In this document: piece after piece, positions 54,445 through 63,858 of the stretch
Layout of the letters: every line of letters begins with the position of its first letter
Position numbering within the stretch: position 1 is the stretch's first letter
Source: Rhodanobacter sp. L36
GTDB lineage: Bacteria > Pseudomonadota > Gammaproteobacteria > Xanthomonadales > Rhodanobacteraceae
Direction of reading: 5' to 3'
Length of the DNA: 64,000 nt
Assembly: GCF_009765755.1 (NCBI RefSeq)
Contig: NZ_LMUV01000011.1
Location: 1-64,000 of the forward strand
Position numbers and translations under genes: made by a program
Notes under the pieces: model-generated
What the model was told of the DNA's origin: nothing
Seen by the model: only the letters and a program-made list of their open reading frames with translations
Database searches by the model: none

Positions 54445-55142
54445 TGTCGCGCGCGTCCACGCTCGATCCGTCCGATGCGTACGCACTGTGGGCAGCCAGT
54501 TATCCGGCGCATGCGCATAATCCCGTGATGCAGGCGGAAGAGCGCGCGATGTTCGCGCTGATGCCGGCCAGCCTGCAGCAGCAGACCGTGCTCGACATCG
54601 GCTGCGGCAGCGGTCGCTACATGCTGCACGCATTGAGGCGGGGCGCATCACGCGTCAGCGGTGTCGACCTGTCGCCGGAAATGCTCGTGCGCGCCGATGT
54701 GGAAATGGACGCCTATCGCTCGGTCGCCGAGATCGCGTTGGCCCAGGGCAGCCTGATGGCGTTGCCGCTGCCCGATGCGATGGCCCACCTGACGATCTGC
54801 GGACTGGTGGTCGGGCATCTCGAAAATCTGGCGCAGGCGCTGGCCGAGCTGCATCGCGTGACGCGCCCGGGCGGCACGATTCTTTGCAGCGACGTGCACC
54901 CCATCGGGCACGCACTCGGATGGCAACGCGATTTCAAATCCGACGGTACGCGCTACGCCGCGCGGCACACACAGCATCTCTACAGCCAATGGCACACGGC
55001 CTGCGTCGAGCTCGGGTTGACGATCGAGCGCGTGCTGGAACCGATGCTCGACCCGGCCGACATTCCCGCGGATGCGCAATTCGATCGCATGGCTCTGCAG
55101 GTGCCCGTCGCATTGGTGTTCCAGCTGCGGCGCGCGGCCTGA
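54444..55142 (+). CDS. class I SAM-dependent methyltransferase
   Basis: This 232-residue protein shares one base with the amidohydrolase stop (TGATG). SAM motifs are VLDIGCGSGRYMLHALRRGA, VSGVDLSPEM, a variant post-I block LTICGLVVGHLENL, and TRPGGTILCSDVHPIG. UbiE-like fold. The substrate may be the product of the amidohydrolase or the radical SAM enzyme that follows. Confidence 0.85.
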   Translation: MSRASTLDPSDAYALWAASYPAHAHNPVMQAEERAMFALMPASLQQQTVLDIGCGSGRYMLHALRRGASRVSGVDLSPEMLVRADVEMDAYRSVAEIALAQGSLMALPLPDAMAHLTICGLVVGHLENLAQALAELHRVTRPGGTILCSDVHPIGHALGWQRDFKSDGTRYAARHTQHLYSQWHTACVELGLTIERVLEPMLDPADIPADAQFDRMALQVPVALVFQLRRAA

Positions 55143-55164
55143 TCCTCCTGACGCAGTTTTCGCC

Positions 55165-56682
55165 ATGACCCATTCGCCCCATACCTTGCTGATCAACCCG
55201 ACCATCACGTCGCGTTCGAGCGCGCGTTTTCCGTTGTCGTTGCTGCACCTGTCGGCGTCGCTCGACAAGTTCGGCAGCAGCCAGATCATCGACGGCAATG
55301 TCGATCGCGATATCGTCGGCGAAACCTTGCGCGCACTGGAAGGCGGCAGTTTCGACACGGTCGGCATCAGCGTCATGGGCGGACCACAGATCGCGCCGTC
55401 GATCGATGTTTCCAAGGCGATCCGCGAACGCTTTCCGTCGATGCCGATCATCTGGGGCGGCTATTTCCCCACCCTTTACGCGGACACCGCGCTGGCCGCG
55501 CCATATGTCGATTACGCCGTGCGCGGGCAGGGTGAAGACAGCCTGCCCGAACTGGTGTCCGCGATCAGTCGCGGTGCGCAGCCCGAGGCGCTGGCGAAGA
55601 TCGGCAGCCTGTCGTGGCGCAACGATGGCGCCGTCGTGCACAACCCTAACCGTCGCTACACGATGAGCGACGCGGGACTGGTGCTGCCGTACGACAAGCT
55701 TGGCGATCCGCGACGTTATCTCGCGCGCACGTTTCTCGGTCGGCGCACGGCCGCACACCAGGCATCGATCGGCTGTCGCTTTCGCTGCACGTTCTGCGGC
55801 GTGAACGCGATGTTCGGGGGCACCACGGTATTGCCTGGTGCAAGCCGGCTCGAGCGCGATCTGAGCTATCTCAAGTACGAGGTCGGTGCCGACTCGATCC
55901 AGTTCTTCGATCACAACTTCTTCGACCGCGAAGTGGACATGATCCCGCTGCTCGAAGTGATGGCCAAGCTCGAGATGCCGTGGTGGTGCTACGCCCGATC
56001 GGACGCGCTGCTGAATCTGTCGGAGAGCACCTGGAAACTCGTGCGCAAGAGCAAATTGCGCATGGCGTATGTCGGCGCCGAATCACCCAGCGGCGCCATG
56101 CTCAAGGAAATCCGCAAGGGCACGCGACCGGATCAGACGCTGGAGGTCGCCGAACTCTGCCGGCGTAACGGCGTGATCCCCGAACTCTCTTTCATGGTTG
56201 CGCCACCGGAAAACACCGAGGAAGAAACCGAGCACACCTTCGAGTTCATCCGAGAATTGAAGCGCATCAATCCGCAGTCCGAGATCATCGTCTATATCTA
56301 CACACCGCTGCCGGAAAGCAGCAAGCACGAGAGCGATCGCGGCAAGCGATCGTCGATGGCGTTGCTCGATCTCAACGGTGAGCCGGTGGTGTTTCCAAGC
56401 ACGCCGGAGGGATGGATGGAAAAGCGTTGGGTCGATTACGCGTGTCATGCCGATGCGCCGTGGCTGACCGACAAGTTGCGCAACCGCATCCACGATTTCG
56501 TGACGGTGCTGCGTTGCCGCTTTCCCACCGTGCAGGATCTGCGCTCGCCGCCATGGGCCAAACGCAGCCTGAGCATCATGGCCGGATGGCGTTATCGCCG
56601 CGGAAATTATGACAAGCCGTGGGAACTGAATCTGGCAAACAAGCTGGTGCGCCTGCGCATGCCGCAAGTCTCCGGCCTCTGA
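55165..56682 (+). CDS. B12-binding-domain radical SAM protein
   Basis: This 505-residue protein has an N-terminal cobalamin-binding-like domain (LLINPTITSRSSARFPLSLL, FDTVGISVMGGPQI, MPIIWGGYFPTLY, YAVRGQGEDSLPEL), then the radical SAM core with Cys204, Cys208 and Cys211 in CRFRCTFC and GAESPSGAMLKEIRKGTR. The DxHxxG-type cobalamin histidine is not obvious, as in many members that bind B12 base-off. Family members methylate or rearrange unactivated carbons. The acceptor is probably a glycan precursor. Confidence 0.85.
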   Translation: MTHSPHTLLINPTITSRSSARFPLSLLHLSASLDKFGSSQIIDGNVDRDIVGETLRALEGGSFDTVGISVMGGPQIAPSIDVSKAIRERFPSMPIIWGGYFPTLYADTALAAPYVDYAVRGQGEDSLPELVSAISRGAQPEALAKIGSLSWRNDGAVVHNPNRRYTMSDAGLVLPYDKLGDPRRYLARTFLGRRTAAHQASIGCRFRCTFCGVNAMFGGTTVLPGASRLERDLSYLKYEVGADSIQFFDHNFFDREVDMIPLLEVMAKLEMPWWCYARSDALLNLSESTWKLVRKSKLRMAYVGAESPSGAMLKEIRKGTRPDQTLEVAELCRRNGVIPELSFMVAPPENTEEETEHTFEFIRELKRINPQSEIIVYIYTPLPESSKHESDRGKRSSMALLDLNGEPVVFPSTPEGWMEKRWVDYACHADAPWLTDKLRNRIHDFVTVLRCRFPTVQDLRSPPWAKRSLSIMAGWRYRRGNYDKPWELNLANKLVRLRMPQVSGL

Positions 56683-56692
56683 GTTGGCGTTG

Positions 56693-57814
56693 ATGCACGC
56701 CGTGCACATCAACTTCGTGCCTGCACCGCCGGGGCATTCGCCGGAGCAGCTATTTGAACTCTGGCCTTCGCTGGCCGACATCCCCGAAGCGGCAGCGAGT
56801 GGTGGCGCGCGCGTGTCGGTCATTCAAGCGGCAGCTCAGCAGGCGCGGATCACGCGCAACGGCATCGACTATTACTTCGTCGATGTTGTCGGCATGCGCG
56901 TGGCGGCTCGCGCCCGTCGTTTTGCGGACGTGCTGTTGCAGATCGACGCGGATGTTGCGCATGTGCACGGCCTCGGTTTCGCGCGCGATATTTTCGCGCT
57001 TTCCCGATGCCTGCCGCAGCTGTCGATCATCGTGCAGGACCACGCCGATCGCCTGCCACGCTGGTGGCGACGGCTGCGATGGAAGCGCTGGTTTTCGGTT
57101 GTTTCCGGCGTCGTTTTCACTGCACGAGAACTCGCTTTGCCATTCACGCGCGCGGGCGTGTTCGGATCGCGCACGCGCTTGTTCGCGATACCGGAATCGA
57201 GCAGCCGCTTCACGCCTGGCAGTCGCGTCCACGCACGCGCGGAGACCGGACTGTACGGGGATCCTTGCGTGCTCTGGGTCGGACATTTGAATGCTGGCAA
57301 GGATCCGCTCACCGTTCTCGAAGGCATCGCGCAGGCGAGCGTGACGTTGCCGGATGTGCAACTGTGGTGCGCGTTCGCCAACGCGCCGCTGCTTGAACAA
57401 GTGCAGCAGTACACCGCCCGCGACTCACGACTTGCCGACCGCGTGCATCTGCTGGGCAAGGTGGCGCATGCGGATGTGGAGCGACTGATGCAATCGTCGG
57501 ATATTTTCGTTTCCGGCAGCCACGCGGAGAGCTGCGGCTTCGTCGTGCTGGAAGCGATGGCTTGCGGTGTGGCACCGGTGATCACCGATATCCCGTCGTT
57601 TCGCGCGTTGACCAACGAAGGTCGTGTCGGCCATCTCTGGCCTTGTGGTGACGCCGTACGCCTTGCGGAATCGCTCGTTGCCGCGGTGTCGAATCCGACG
57701 GCGCCGGAACGCATCCGCGCGCACTTCGATGCCACGCTGTCGTTCAAGGCCGTGGGTCGTCAGTGGGCGACTGCATATGCGCAGGTGCTCGACGCGCGAA
57801 GGCGCGCGCCATGA
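56693..57814 (+). CDS. family 4-type glycosyltransferase
   Basis: This 373-residue GT-B enzyme has VHINFVPAPPGHSP at the N-terminus, VAHVHGLGFARDIFALSRCL, LSIIVQDHADRLPRWW, and in the C-terminal half CVLWVGHLNAGKDPLTVLEG, VHLLGKVAHADVERLMQSSD and SHAESCGFVVLEAMACGVAP (Glu-x7-Glu donor site). ATG 56693 was chosen; a TTG at 56684 also fits. It overlaps the next glycosyltransferase in ATGA. Confidence 0.87.
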   Translation: MHAVHINFVPAPPGHSPEQLFELWPSLADIPEAAASGGARVSVIQAAAQQARITRNGIDYYFVDVVGMRVAARARRFADVLLQIDADVAHVHGLGFARDIFALSRCLPQLSIIVQDHADRLPRWWRRLRWKRWFSVVSGVVFTARELALPFTRAGVFGSRTRLFAIPESSSRFTPGSRVHARAETGLYGDPCVLWVGHLNAGKDPLTVLEGIAQASVTLPDVQLWCAFANAPLLEQVQQYTARDSRLADRVHLLGKVAHADVERLMQSSDIFVSGSHAESCGFVVLEAMACGVAPVITDIPSFRALTNEGRVGHLWPCGDAVRLAESLVAAVSNPTAPERIRAHFDATLSFKAVGRQWATAYAQVLDARRRAP

Positions 57815-58941
57815 AAATCGCGCTGGTGGTTCCCGGTGGCGTGGACCGCACAGGAGAGTTTCGCGTGATCCCCGTGCTGCTCGCGTTGATCGAACGACTC
57901 GCGCGAACACACGACGTGCACGTCTTCGCGTTGAACCAGGAGCCGTTGGCGGGTCACTGGAAACTCGTTGGCGCCACCGTGCACAACATCGGTGTCCACT
58001 GGACTCGCGTGCGCGCGATCGCCGCGATCCACGCAGAGCATCGCCATGCGCCGTTCGATCTTATCCACGCGATTTTCTCCGGGTCGTGCGGCTTCATCGC
58101 GGTGGTGGCAGCCAAGCTGCTGGGCTTGCCGAACCTGGTGCATATCGCGGGCGGCGAGCTGGTGGCCTTGCATGCGATCGGTTACGGCGGAAGGCAAAAA
58201 TGGAAAGGGCGCTTGCGTGAAGCGTGGGTGTTGCGAAACGCCGACGTCGTCACGGCGGCCAGCACGCCGATCATCGATTCGCTGCGGGCGCTTAGGATAG
58301 AAGCGCAGCGCGTGCCGCTCGGCGTGGATCTTCGGGCATGGCCGCCGCGCGCACCACGCGAGCGCGCGGAAGTCGCGCGCTTGATTCACGTCGCCAGCCT
58401 CAATCGCGTCAAGGATCAGCCAACGCTGCTGCGGGCGCTGGCAGTGTTGGCCCCGACGGGCCTGGCGTTCGAGATGGATATCATCGGCGTGGACACGCTG
58501 CAAGGAGAGATGCAACAGCTGGCTCGGCAGCTTGGACTGGAATATCACGTGCGCTTTCACGGCTTCAAGACGCAGCGCGACTTGCGTCCGCTGATGGAAT
58601 CCGCCGACCTGCTGGTGATGTCTTCGCTGCACGAAGCCGGTCCGCTGGTGTTGCTCGAGGCAGCCGTGGCGGGTGTACCTGCGGTCGGTACAGCGGTGGG
58701 ACATTTCGTCGAATGGTCGCCTTCGGCAACCTTGTCAGTGCCGATCGGGGATTCGGAGAGATTGGCGAAGGCCATCTGGCAGATGCTCACCGACGAGGGG
58801 CTGCGACTGCGACTCGCAAATGAAGCGCAACGTCGCGCGTTGGAGGAAGACGCCGATGACACCGCCCGAACATTCCAGGCTTTGTACGAGCGGCATTCCC
58901 GCTCCGCGCGGAGTCCGATCACGCATGTCGAATTCGACTGA
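57811..58941 (+). CDS. family 4-type glycosyltransferase
   Basis: This 376-residue GT-B enzyme has MKIALVVPGGVDRTGEFRVI, FDLIHAIFSGSCGF, RLIHVASLNRVKDQPTLLRA, FHGFKTQRDLRPLMESADLL and SSLHEAGPLVLLEAAVAGVP. It is a second retaining GT-B transferase of the operon, not closely similar to its neighbour. It overlaps the acyltransferase gene by 17 bp. Confidence 0.88.
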   Translation: MKIALVVPGGVDRTGEFRVIPVLLALIERLARTHDVHVFALNQEPLAGHWKLVGATVHNIGVHWTRVRAIAAIHAEHRHAPFDLIHAIFSGSCGFIAVVAAKLLGLPNLVHIAGGELVALHAIGYGGRQKWKGRLREAWVLRNADVVTAASTPIIDSLRALRIEAQRVPLGVDLRAWPPRAPRERAEVARLIHVASLNRVKDQPTLLRALAVLAPTGLAFEMDIIGVDTLQGEMQQLARQLGLEYHVRFHGFKTQRDLRPLMESADLLVMSSLHEAGPLVLLEAAVAGVPAVGTAVGHFVEWSPSATLSVPIGDSERLAKAIWQMLTDEGLRLRLANEAQRRALEEDADDTARTFQALYERHSRSARSPITHVEFD

Positions 58942-60055
58942 CCAGCGCATGCCGTCGCTGGACGGGATCAGGGCGATCTCGATCCTGCTGGTGCTCTACG
59001 GACACCTCAGCGGCACGCGCCATTTCCCTGTCACCAATGCGACGTACGGGCGCTGGTTTGGCGACGTCGCGCATCTTGGCGTGTACCTATTTTTCGTGAT
59101 CTCCGGTTTCCTCATCACTTCGCTGCTGACGAGCGAGCGCGAAGTCACGGGAACGATTTCACTGAAACAGTTTTACTTGCGCCGCGTATTGCGCATTTTC
59201 CCTGCGTTCTATGCATTCGTGATGACGCTGGCGATCGCAGCGGCGTGGGGCGGGGCACATCTGACGGGCCGGGATTTCGCTTATGCGCTTACCTTCACCT
59301 TCAACTATTCCCCCGACCACCCGTGGTTGCTGGGTCACCTGTGGTCGTTGTCGATCGAGGAGCAGTTCTACCTGCTGTGGCCGGTGCTGTTCGTGTTCAT
59401 GCGCGCACGTCACGCGTTGATCGTCGCCATCGCGGCGATTTTCGCGAGCGCCTTGCTGCGTGCGGCGATCCGCGCATGGGTCATCCATGCCGGCCCTCTC
59501 GTGCTGATCAGCAAGATGACGATTTTCCCCGCGATGTGCGATTACCTTGCAGCCGGTTGTGCGTTGGCGATGCTGCGGCCGTGGCTGCTCACGCAAGGCT
59601 GGTATCTGCGTCTGACGTCCAGTCGGTGGCTGATGCTGACGGTGCCCGTTGTGCTCGCGATCAATCGGGTGGGCGGTGATCCGATGGCGATACTTCTCGG
59701 TTCACCGGTGACCAACGTGTGTCTTGCACTACTGATCGAATCAAGTACACGCCATGCGAATTCGTTGGCAGGACGATTGCTCAACTGGAAGCCGATCGCG
59801 TTCATCGGCACGCTGAGTTACTCGCTGTATCTGTGGCAGGAAATCTTTCTTGATCGCAGTTCGAGTGCGTGGATGAACGCGTTTCCACAAAATATGGTGT
59901 TCGCGTTTCTGGCCGCGCTGGCATCCTATTTTGTGATCGAGCGCGCGTTCGTTCGCTTGCGCAGGCGGTTGCGACACGGCGCTGAACCCACTGATCGCGC
60001 GCGCAGCCATGCAGTCGTTCGAGCTGCGCCGACGGCCATCCAGCGGGACGTGTGA
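58925..60055 (+). CDS. OafA-type acyltransferase 3 family protein
   Basis: This 376-residue membrane protein starts MPSLDGIRAISILLVLYGHL after a short leader; the His in YGHLSG and the Arg-containing YLRRVLRIFP are typical. About ten membrane segments follow, with WSLSIEEQFYLLWPVLFVF and FIGTLSYSLYLWQEIFL. Such proteins O-acetylate surface polysaccharides. It is the last plus-strand gene of the locus and faces the minus-strand operon. Confidence 0.9.
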   Translation: MSNSTDQRMPSLDGIRAISILLVLYGHLSGTRHFPVTNATYGRWFGDVAHLGVYLFFVISGFLITSLLTSEREVTGTISLKQFYLRRVLRIFPAFYAFVMTLAIAAAWGGAHLTGRDFAYALTFTFNYSPDHPWLLGHLWSLSIEEQFYLLWPVLFVFMRARHALIVAIAAIFASALLRAAIRAWVIHAGPLVLISKMTIFPAMCDYLAAGCALAMLRPWLLTQGWYLRLTSSRWLMLTVPVVLAINRVGGDPMAILLGSPVTNVCLALLIESSTRHANSLAGRLLNWKPIAFIGTLSYSLYLWQEIFLDRSSSAWMNAFPQNMVFAFLAALASYFVIERAFVRLRRRLRHGAEPTDRARSHAVVRAAPTAIQRDV

Positions 60056-60081
60056 ATCGCAGGTCGATCGCCGGAAGTTGA

Positions 60082-61005
60082 TCAGATCTCGGTCAGCGGC
60101 ACGCGCTGTCGGCGACGCCAGGCTTGATGAAAGCCTGCCGTGTGATGCAGCTGGGTGCCATCGGCGAGTTTTTCATCTGAAGCGATACGACCGAGGAAGA
60201 ACGTGTGCAAGCCGACTTCCTGGCTGTGCACGATCGCCAACTCCTGAATGCGCAGCGCCGCCGCGACGACGGGTACGCCGAATTCTTTCGACGGTCGCAC
60301 GGGAATCGACGTCGCGTCCCAGCCCTGCAATGCCTGCTTGTGCTGCGCACTGAGCTTGTAAACATCGGCCTTCATGGTTGCAGGCACGCTGGAGAGTGCG
60401 ACGCGGCGCACGTCGCGCATGACCGGAACGGAAACGTTGGTGCTGCGGAGCGCGAGCGAAAAGAATCCGCTGCGCTCAAGCGGCCCGATCAGATCCATCG
60501 GAAAAATATTCTGATGTCCTTGCGCGGCGATGGAGACGAGCACGACCGGACGAGGACACAGATAATCGATCATGAGTTGCTGCACGCCGGCCTTGTCCAT
60601 ATTGAAATGATTGGACGGTCGGTTTTTCTCCATCTGCCGGTTCTGCAGCCATGCGTTCCATGAACGACGTGGCCAGGGCAGGCATCGATGTTTTCCCGAA
60701 GCCACACGGTAAAGCGTGAGCGTCGTCTGCTCGATCGTGATGGACGTCGTCTGCGCCAGATGGAGAGAGCCGAGACGCTTTCCCGTCGCGCGATCGCGAT
60801 ATTCCAGAACGGGACGCTGACCGCCATCGACGCTGGTGGCGATGACCAGCGGATACAGTGACGCGACAGTGTGGTCCGCCGTGACATCGGCCGTCTGGCC
60901 GTCCCAATGCAAGGTCGCGGTGACAAGCCGCTGCGGAGCGGCTACGGCGACGGTGGCCCATTGCGGCAGCGGACGCACGAGTGGCTTGATCCATTCCTTC
61001 CACAT
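60082..61005 (-). CDS. flavin-reductase-like domain protein
   Basis: This 307-residue protein starts MWKEWIKPLVRPLPQWATVA. The first ~130 residues are beta-rich and unfamiliar. The C-terminal half resembles flavoproteins of the FMN-binding split-barrel/flavin-reductase type (CPRPVVLVSIAAQGHQNIFP, MDLIGPLERSGFFSLALRST, VSVPVMRDVRRVALSSVP). It may reduce flavin for an oxygenase or oxidase elsewhere. It lies 1 bp behind the methyltransferase stop-start junction in the minus operon. Confidence 0.65.
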   Translation of the reverse strand: MWKEWIKPLVRPLPQWATVAVAAPQRLVTATLHWDGQTADVTADHTVASLYPLVIATSVDGGQRPVLEYRDRATGKRLGSLHLAQTTSITIEQTTLTLYRVASGKHRCLPWPRRSWNAWLQNRQMEKNRPSNHFNMDKAGVQQLMIDYLCPRPVVLVSIAAQGHQNIFPMDLIGPLERSGFFSLALRSTNVSVPVMRDVRRVALSSVPATMKADVYKLSAQHKQALQGWDATSIPVRPSKEFGVPVVAAALRIQELAIVHSQEVGLHTFFLGRIASDEKLADGTQLHHTAGFHQAWRRRQRVPLTEI

Positions 61006-61006
61006 G

Positions 61007-61642
61007 TCAGGTGCGCCGAAGCAGCAGGAACATGAAGGGTTCGGTGGCCCATCCGAAACCGCGTGGAAAACAGCGCTCCAGTCGAAAGTGCGGTGACGCC
61101 GCCCGGGCCACAATCCCCGGCGAAAAACGATGGATGTTGCTTTCGCTGGCAATCGCGTAACGGCCGTACCGCAAAAGCCTCACGATGTTCGCGCGCCACC
61201 AGCCGTATCGCGCATCGCCCAGGTAATACGGATTGAGCATGCTGGCCAGGACGAATCCTTTTTGACGGACCACCGCCGACAGCTCCTCGAAAAGATCCGT
61301 GTGATCCGCGAAATGATTGAGCACCGCGAAGTTCGCCACGACCGCATGCACCTTGCGCGTGAGCGGCAACGCCACCGGCACGATGGTCTCGCGGGCAATT
61401 TCCTCGTGGCAGTGTTGCAGTAGATAGTCGCGCATGGCCGCCGATGGTTCGTATACATCGGTCGGGTGTCCATTCGCGGCGTATAACTTCGCGTCGATGC
61501 CGGTGCCTGCACCGAAGTCGAGCACGTTCGATCCCGCTGGCAGGAGATCCAGTGCCATCTTCTGGAATTGCTCGCGCACCACACGGTCGCGCTGCGAGGT
61601 TTCAATGAACTCGTGGTACTGCTTTCCGGTATGCACGATCAC
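61007..61642 (-). CDS. class I SAM-dependent methyltransferase
   Basis: This 211-residue protein has the SAM loop VLDFGAGTGIDAKLYAANGH, TDVYEPSAAM, VHAVVANFAVLNHFAD and RQKGFVLASMLNPYYLG. It overlaps the preceding methyltransferase gene by 4 bp (ATGA). Substrate unknown; probably acts with its neighbours on one glycan or lipid. Confidence 0.85.
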   Translation of the reverse strand: MIVHTGKQYHEFIETSQRDRVVREQFQKMALDLLPAGSNVLDFGAGTGIDAKLYAANGHPTDVYEPSAAMRDYLLQHCHEEIARETIVPVALPLTRKVHAVVANFAVLNHFADHTDLFEELSAVVRQKGFVLASMLNPYYLGDARYGWWRANIVRLLRYGRYAIASESNIHRFSPGIVARAASPHFRLERCFPRGFGWATEPFMFLLLRRT

Positions 61643-62589
61643 GCTTCCTTGCGGGCTTCATAAAGCCGAAATTTCGATGGTTCCCTGCGGCCGCGAAATT
61701 TCGCCATCAGTGGCCGCACGGCCCACCGCGGGCCATACCACGGCCGATGCACTTTCCAGCGGATCGACAACGCGGCTTCCATCGAATGCAGACGTTCGTC
61801 GGTGAGGTAGCCAAGGCCCGCCACGGAATCCGCAGACGTGCCGTGGCGTTGCAGGAAAGAGGCGCGACGCTCGGCAAGCATCTGCCTGCCGCTTTCATCA
61901 CGCGCATACCAGGGCGTGTCGCTGATGATCACCATGCCGCCGGTTATCACGCAGCGCATCGCTTCGCGCAGCGCGACTTCGTAATCTTCCGCATAGTGAA
62001 ACGACGCGTTGAAAATGGCGGCGTCGAACTGTTCGTCCGCAAAAGGGAGATGGCGAATCTCGGCCTGGAAACGCGGGAAAAGTGTTGGCAGTTGCGATCG
62101 ATAATGCCGGGCGGCGCCGAGCCCATCGCTGTCGTTGGCGAGCAGGTCCACCGCGCACGGTCGAAACCCTGCAAGCGCCAGGCGAAAGCTCATCCATCCG
62201 TTGCCCGCACCGAGATCGAGAACGCTGCCGCCACGATCGATGTCGTTCAGCAGCTGTCGCACGAGGTAGTCGTAGCTGCGCGCACGCATGCGCCATTGCT
62301 CGCGGTTTCTTCCTGACGTGTCGCGATAGGGAAGGCCGAGATAAAAATCCTCGTTGGCGCTGCCATGACCTTCCGCAGCGCGTATCCGTTCGTAATCTTC
62401 GATGAAGCGGGCATGGTGTTCGATCGACGCCGGCGGAAGCGCTCGCGCGATGCCGTCGCTGATCACGATCGAATAGCTGCACGCGGGGCAATCCAGTTCA
62501 CCGATGGGGGTTCCGCAGCGCGGACATTGCAGGCGAAGATCCGAAAGCAGCGACTCCTCGGCATGCGTGCGTGCGTGTTGCGCCTGCAT
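61639..62589 (-). CDS. class I SAM-dependent methyltransferase with zinc ribbon
   Basis: This 316-residue protein has an N-terminal zinc-ribbon-like segment with Cys22, Cys25, Cys34 and Cys37 (CPRC and CPAC), then a class I domain (SVLDLGAGNGWMSFRLALAG, PCAVDLLANDSDGLG, LPFADEQFDAAIFNASFHYA, VITGGMVIISDTPWYA). The layout is that of Trm112-like-headed methyltransferases in surface-glycan loci. It sits between the nucleotidyltransferase and the second methyltransferase. Confidence 0.85.
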   Translation of the reverse strand: MQAQHARTHAEESLLSDLRLQCPRCGTPIGELDCPACSYSIVISDGIARALPPASIEHHARFIEDYERIRAAEGHGSANEDFYLGLPYRDTSGRNREQWRMRARSYDYLVRQLLNDIDRGGSVLDLGAGNGWMSFRLALAGFRPCAVDLLANDSDGLGAARHYRSQLPTLFPRFQAEIRHLPFADEQFDAAIFNASFHYAEDYEVALREAMRCVITGGMVIISDTPWYARDESGRQMLAERRASFLQRHGTSADSVAGLGYLTDERLHSMEAALSIRWKVHRPWYGPRWAVRPLMAKFRGRREPSKFRLYEARKEA

Positions 62590-62592
62590 CGA

Positions 62593-63858
62593 TCAACCCG
62601 CTCCGACGGGTGTCGGGTGGTCGGCGGACCGTTGCCGGGTTTCGGGAGTCGAAGCATCCAGGGCGGCGCGCACCGCGTACAAGGTGTCCATTCGCGGCAC
62701 CGCGCCAAGCAGCCGCGTCAGCATGCGTCGACCATGTTTCAAGGTGACCCAGCTTTGGCCGCGCAGCCACAATTGAGTCCGTACCATGTCGGCGCGTTCC
62801 TTGATGGATTCCTCCGTCGGACGGACCCGATTCGCGAGGTAGCGACCGACATCGCGAAAGGAGCGCGACCATTCGATGCCGGGAAGCGCGTGAAGCCACA
62901 AGTCCGAACACGAAACGTCGGTCAGTTTCTGATGCCGCGACATTGCTCGCAACAGCGGCGGGCAATCGCGTTCGAGCCGGGTGATCACGGCCTCGGGAAT
63001 CGCGTTCGTGTAATAACGAGCCACCAGAGACAACGGTGGAAATGCCCACCACGGAGATTCGGTCGCGCGCTCGTCCCACAGCACGTCCCAGTCGCTGGCG
63101 ACCATGCGCGTGGCCAGCAGCGAGATATCGTTCAGATGCATCAGTCGCAGGCTGCGACCGCAGATGTTGCCCGCGGCATGCAGCAGCAGGTGGCTCATCA
63201 ATGCGCCGTTCGACGGATACGGATTCACGCCCGGCAGGGGCGCGTGCGGGAGAATTCGTTCGGTGATGTCGACGGCTGCGATCGGCAAACGTTCCTGGAT
63301 GTGCGTGTGCAGTTCGATGTTGATCGGCGTGTCGCGATGTTCGCCCAGGCTGAAGACGGGATGATCCGTCGCCGGCTTGAACACGCGATGTTTCCATTGC
63401 ACGAAGGATTCGACGTAGCCGAGGTCCAGCAGCAACCTGATTGCCACATTGACATCGCATTCGCGCACCAGCAGATCGATGTCGGCCATCGGCCGCTCGC
63501 CCGGCGTGTAGATTCCCAGCGCGTGCAGCGCGGAACCTTTCAGCGCGACGAGACTCAGCGAGGCGTCGCGTGCGCTTTCGTCAACGCGTGACAGCAGCGC
63601 AGTGATGCGTCGATGGCGATGTTCGACATGCTCGCGCTGGCTTGCCAGGAATTGTTGCCATGGACGATGTTGCCAGGTCGAGAATCCGCTGAGCAGCGGC
63701 GACACGCCGTGAGTCGCCGCCGATGCGCAAGCGAGCTGCCATTCGAGCGCGCTCCACGAAGGCGTCGCGCTGCCGGGTCGCGCAGCCGCCAGTTCAACGG
63801 CCAGCCCCTCGGTGGTGCGGCGCAAACCACGCCTAACGGTTTTGAGTGGTGGCAGCAT
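62593..63858 (-). CDS. nucleotidyltransferase-family protein (PF14907-like)
   Basis: This 421-residue protein contains VALKGSALHALGIY and GERPMADIDLLVRECDV, with the Asp-x-Asp of a minimal nucleotidyltransferase site, then IELHTHIQERLP and a mostly helical C-terminal half (HLLLHAAGNICGRSLRLMHL, DISLLATRM). This matches the 'uncharacterised nucleotidyltransferase' family found near glycan and peptide-modification genes. The substrate is unknown. Its start overlaps the upstream partial gene. Confidence 0.78.
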   Translation of the reverse strand: MLPPLKTVRRGLRRTTEGLAVELAAARPGSATPSWSALEWQLACASAATHGVSPLLSGFSTWQHRPWQQFLASQREHVEHRHRRITALLSRVDESARDASLSLVALKGSALHALGIYTPGERPMADIDLLVRECDVNVAIRLLLDLGYVESFVQWKHRVFKPATDHPVFSLGEHRDTPINIELHTHIQERLPIAAVDITERILPHAPLPGVNPYPSNGALMSHLLLHAAGNICGRSLRLMHLNDISLLATRMVASDWDVLWDERATESPWWAFPPLSLVARYYTNAIPEAVITRLERDCPPLLRAMSRHQKLTDVSCSDLWLHALPGIEWSRSFRDVGRYLANRVRPTEESIKERADMVRTQLWLRGQSWVTLKHGRRMLTRLLGAVPRMDTLYAVRAALDASTPETRQRSADHPTPVGAG

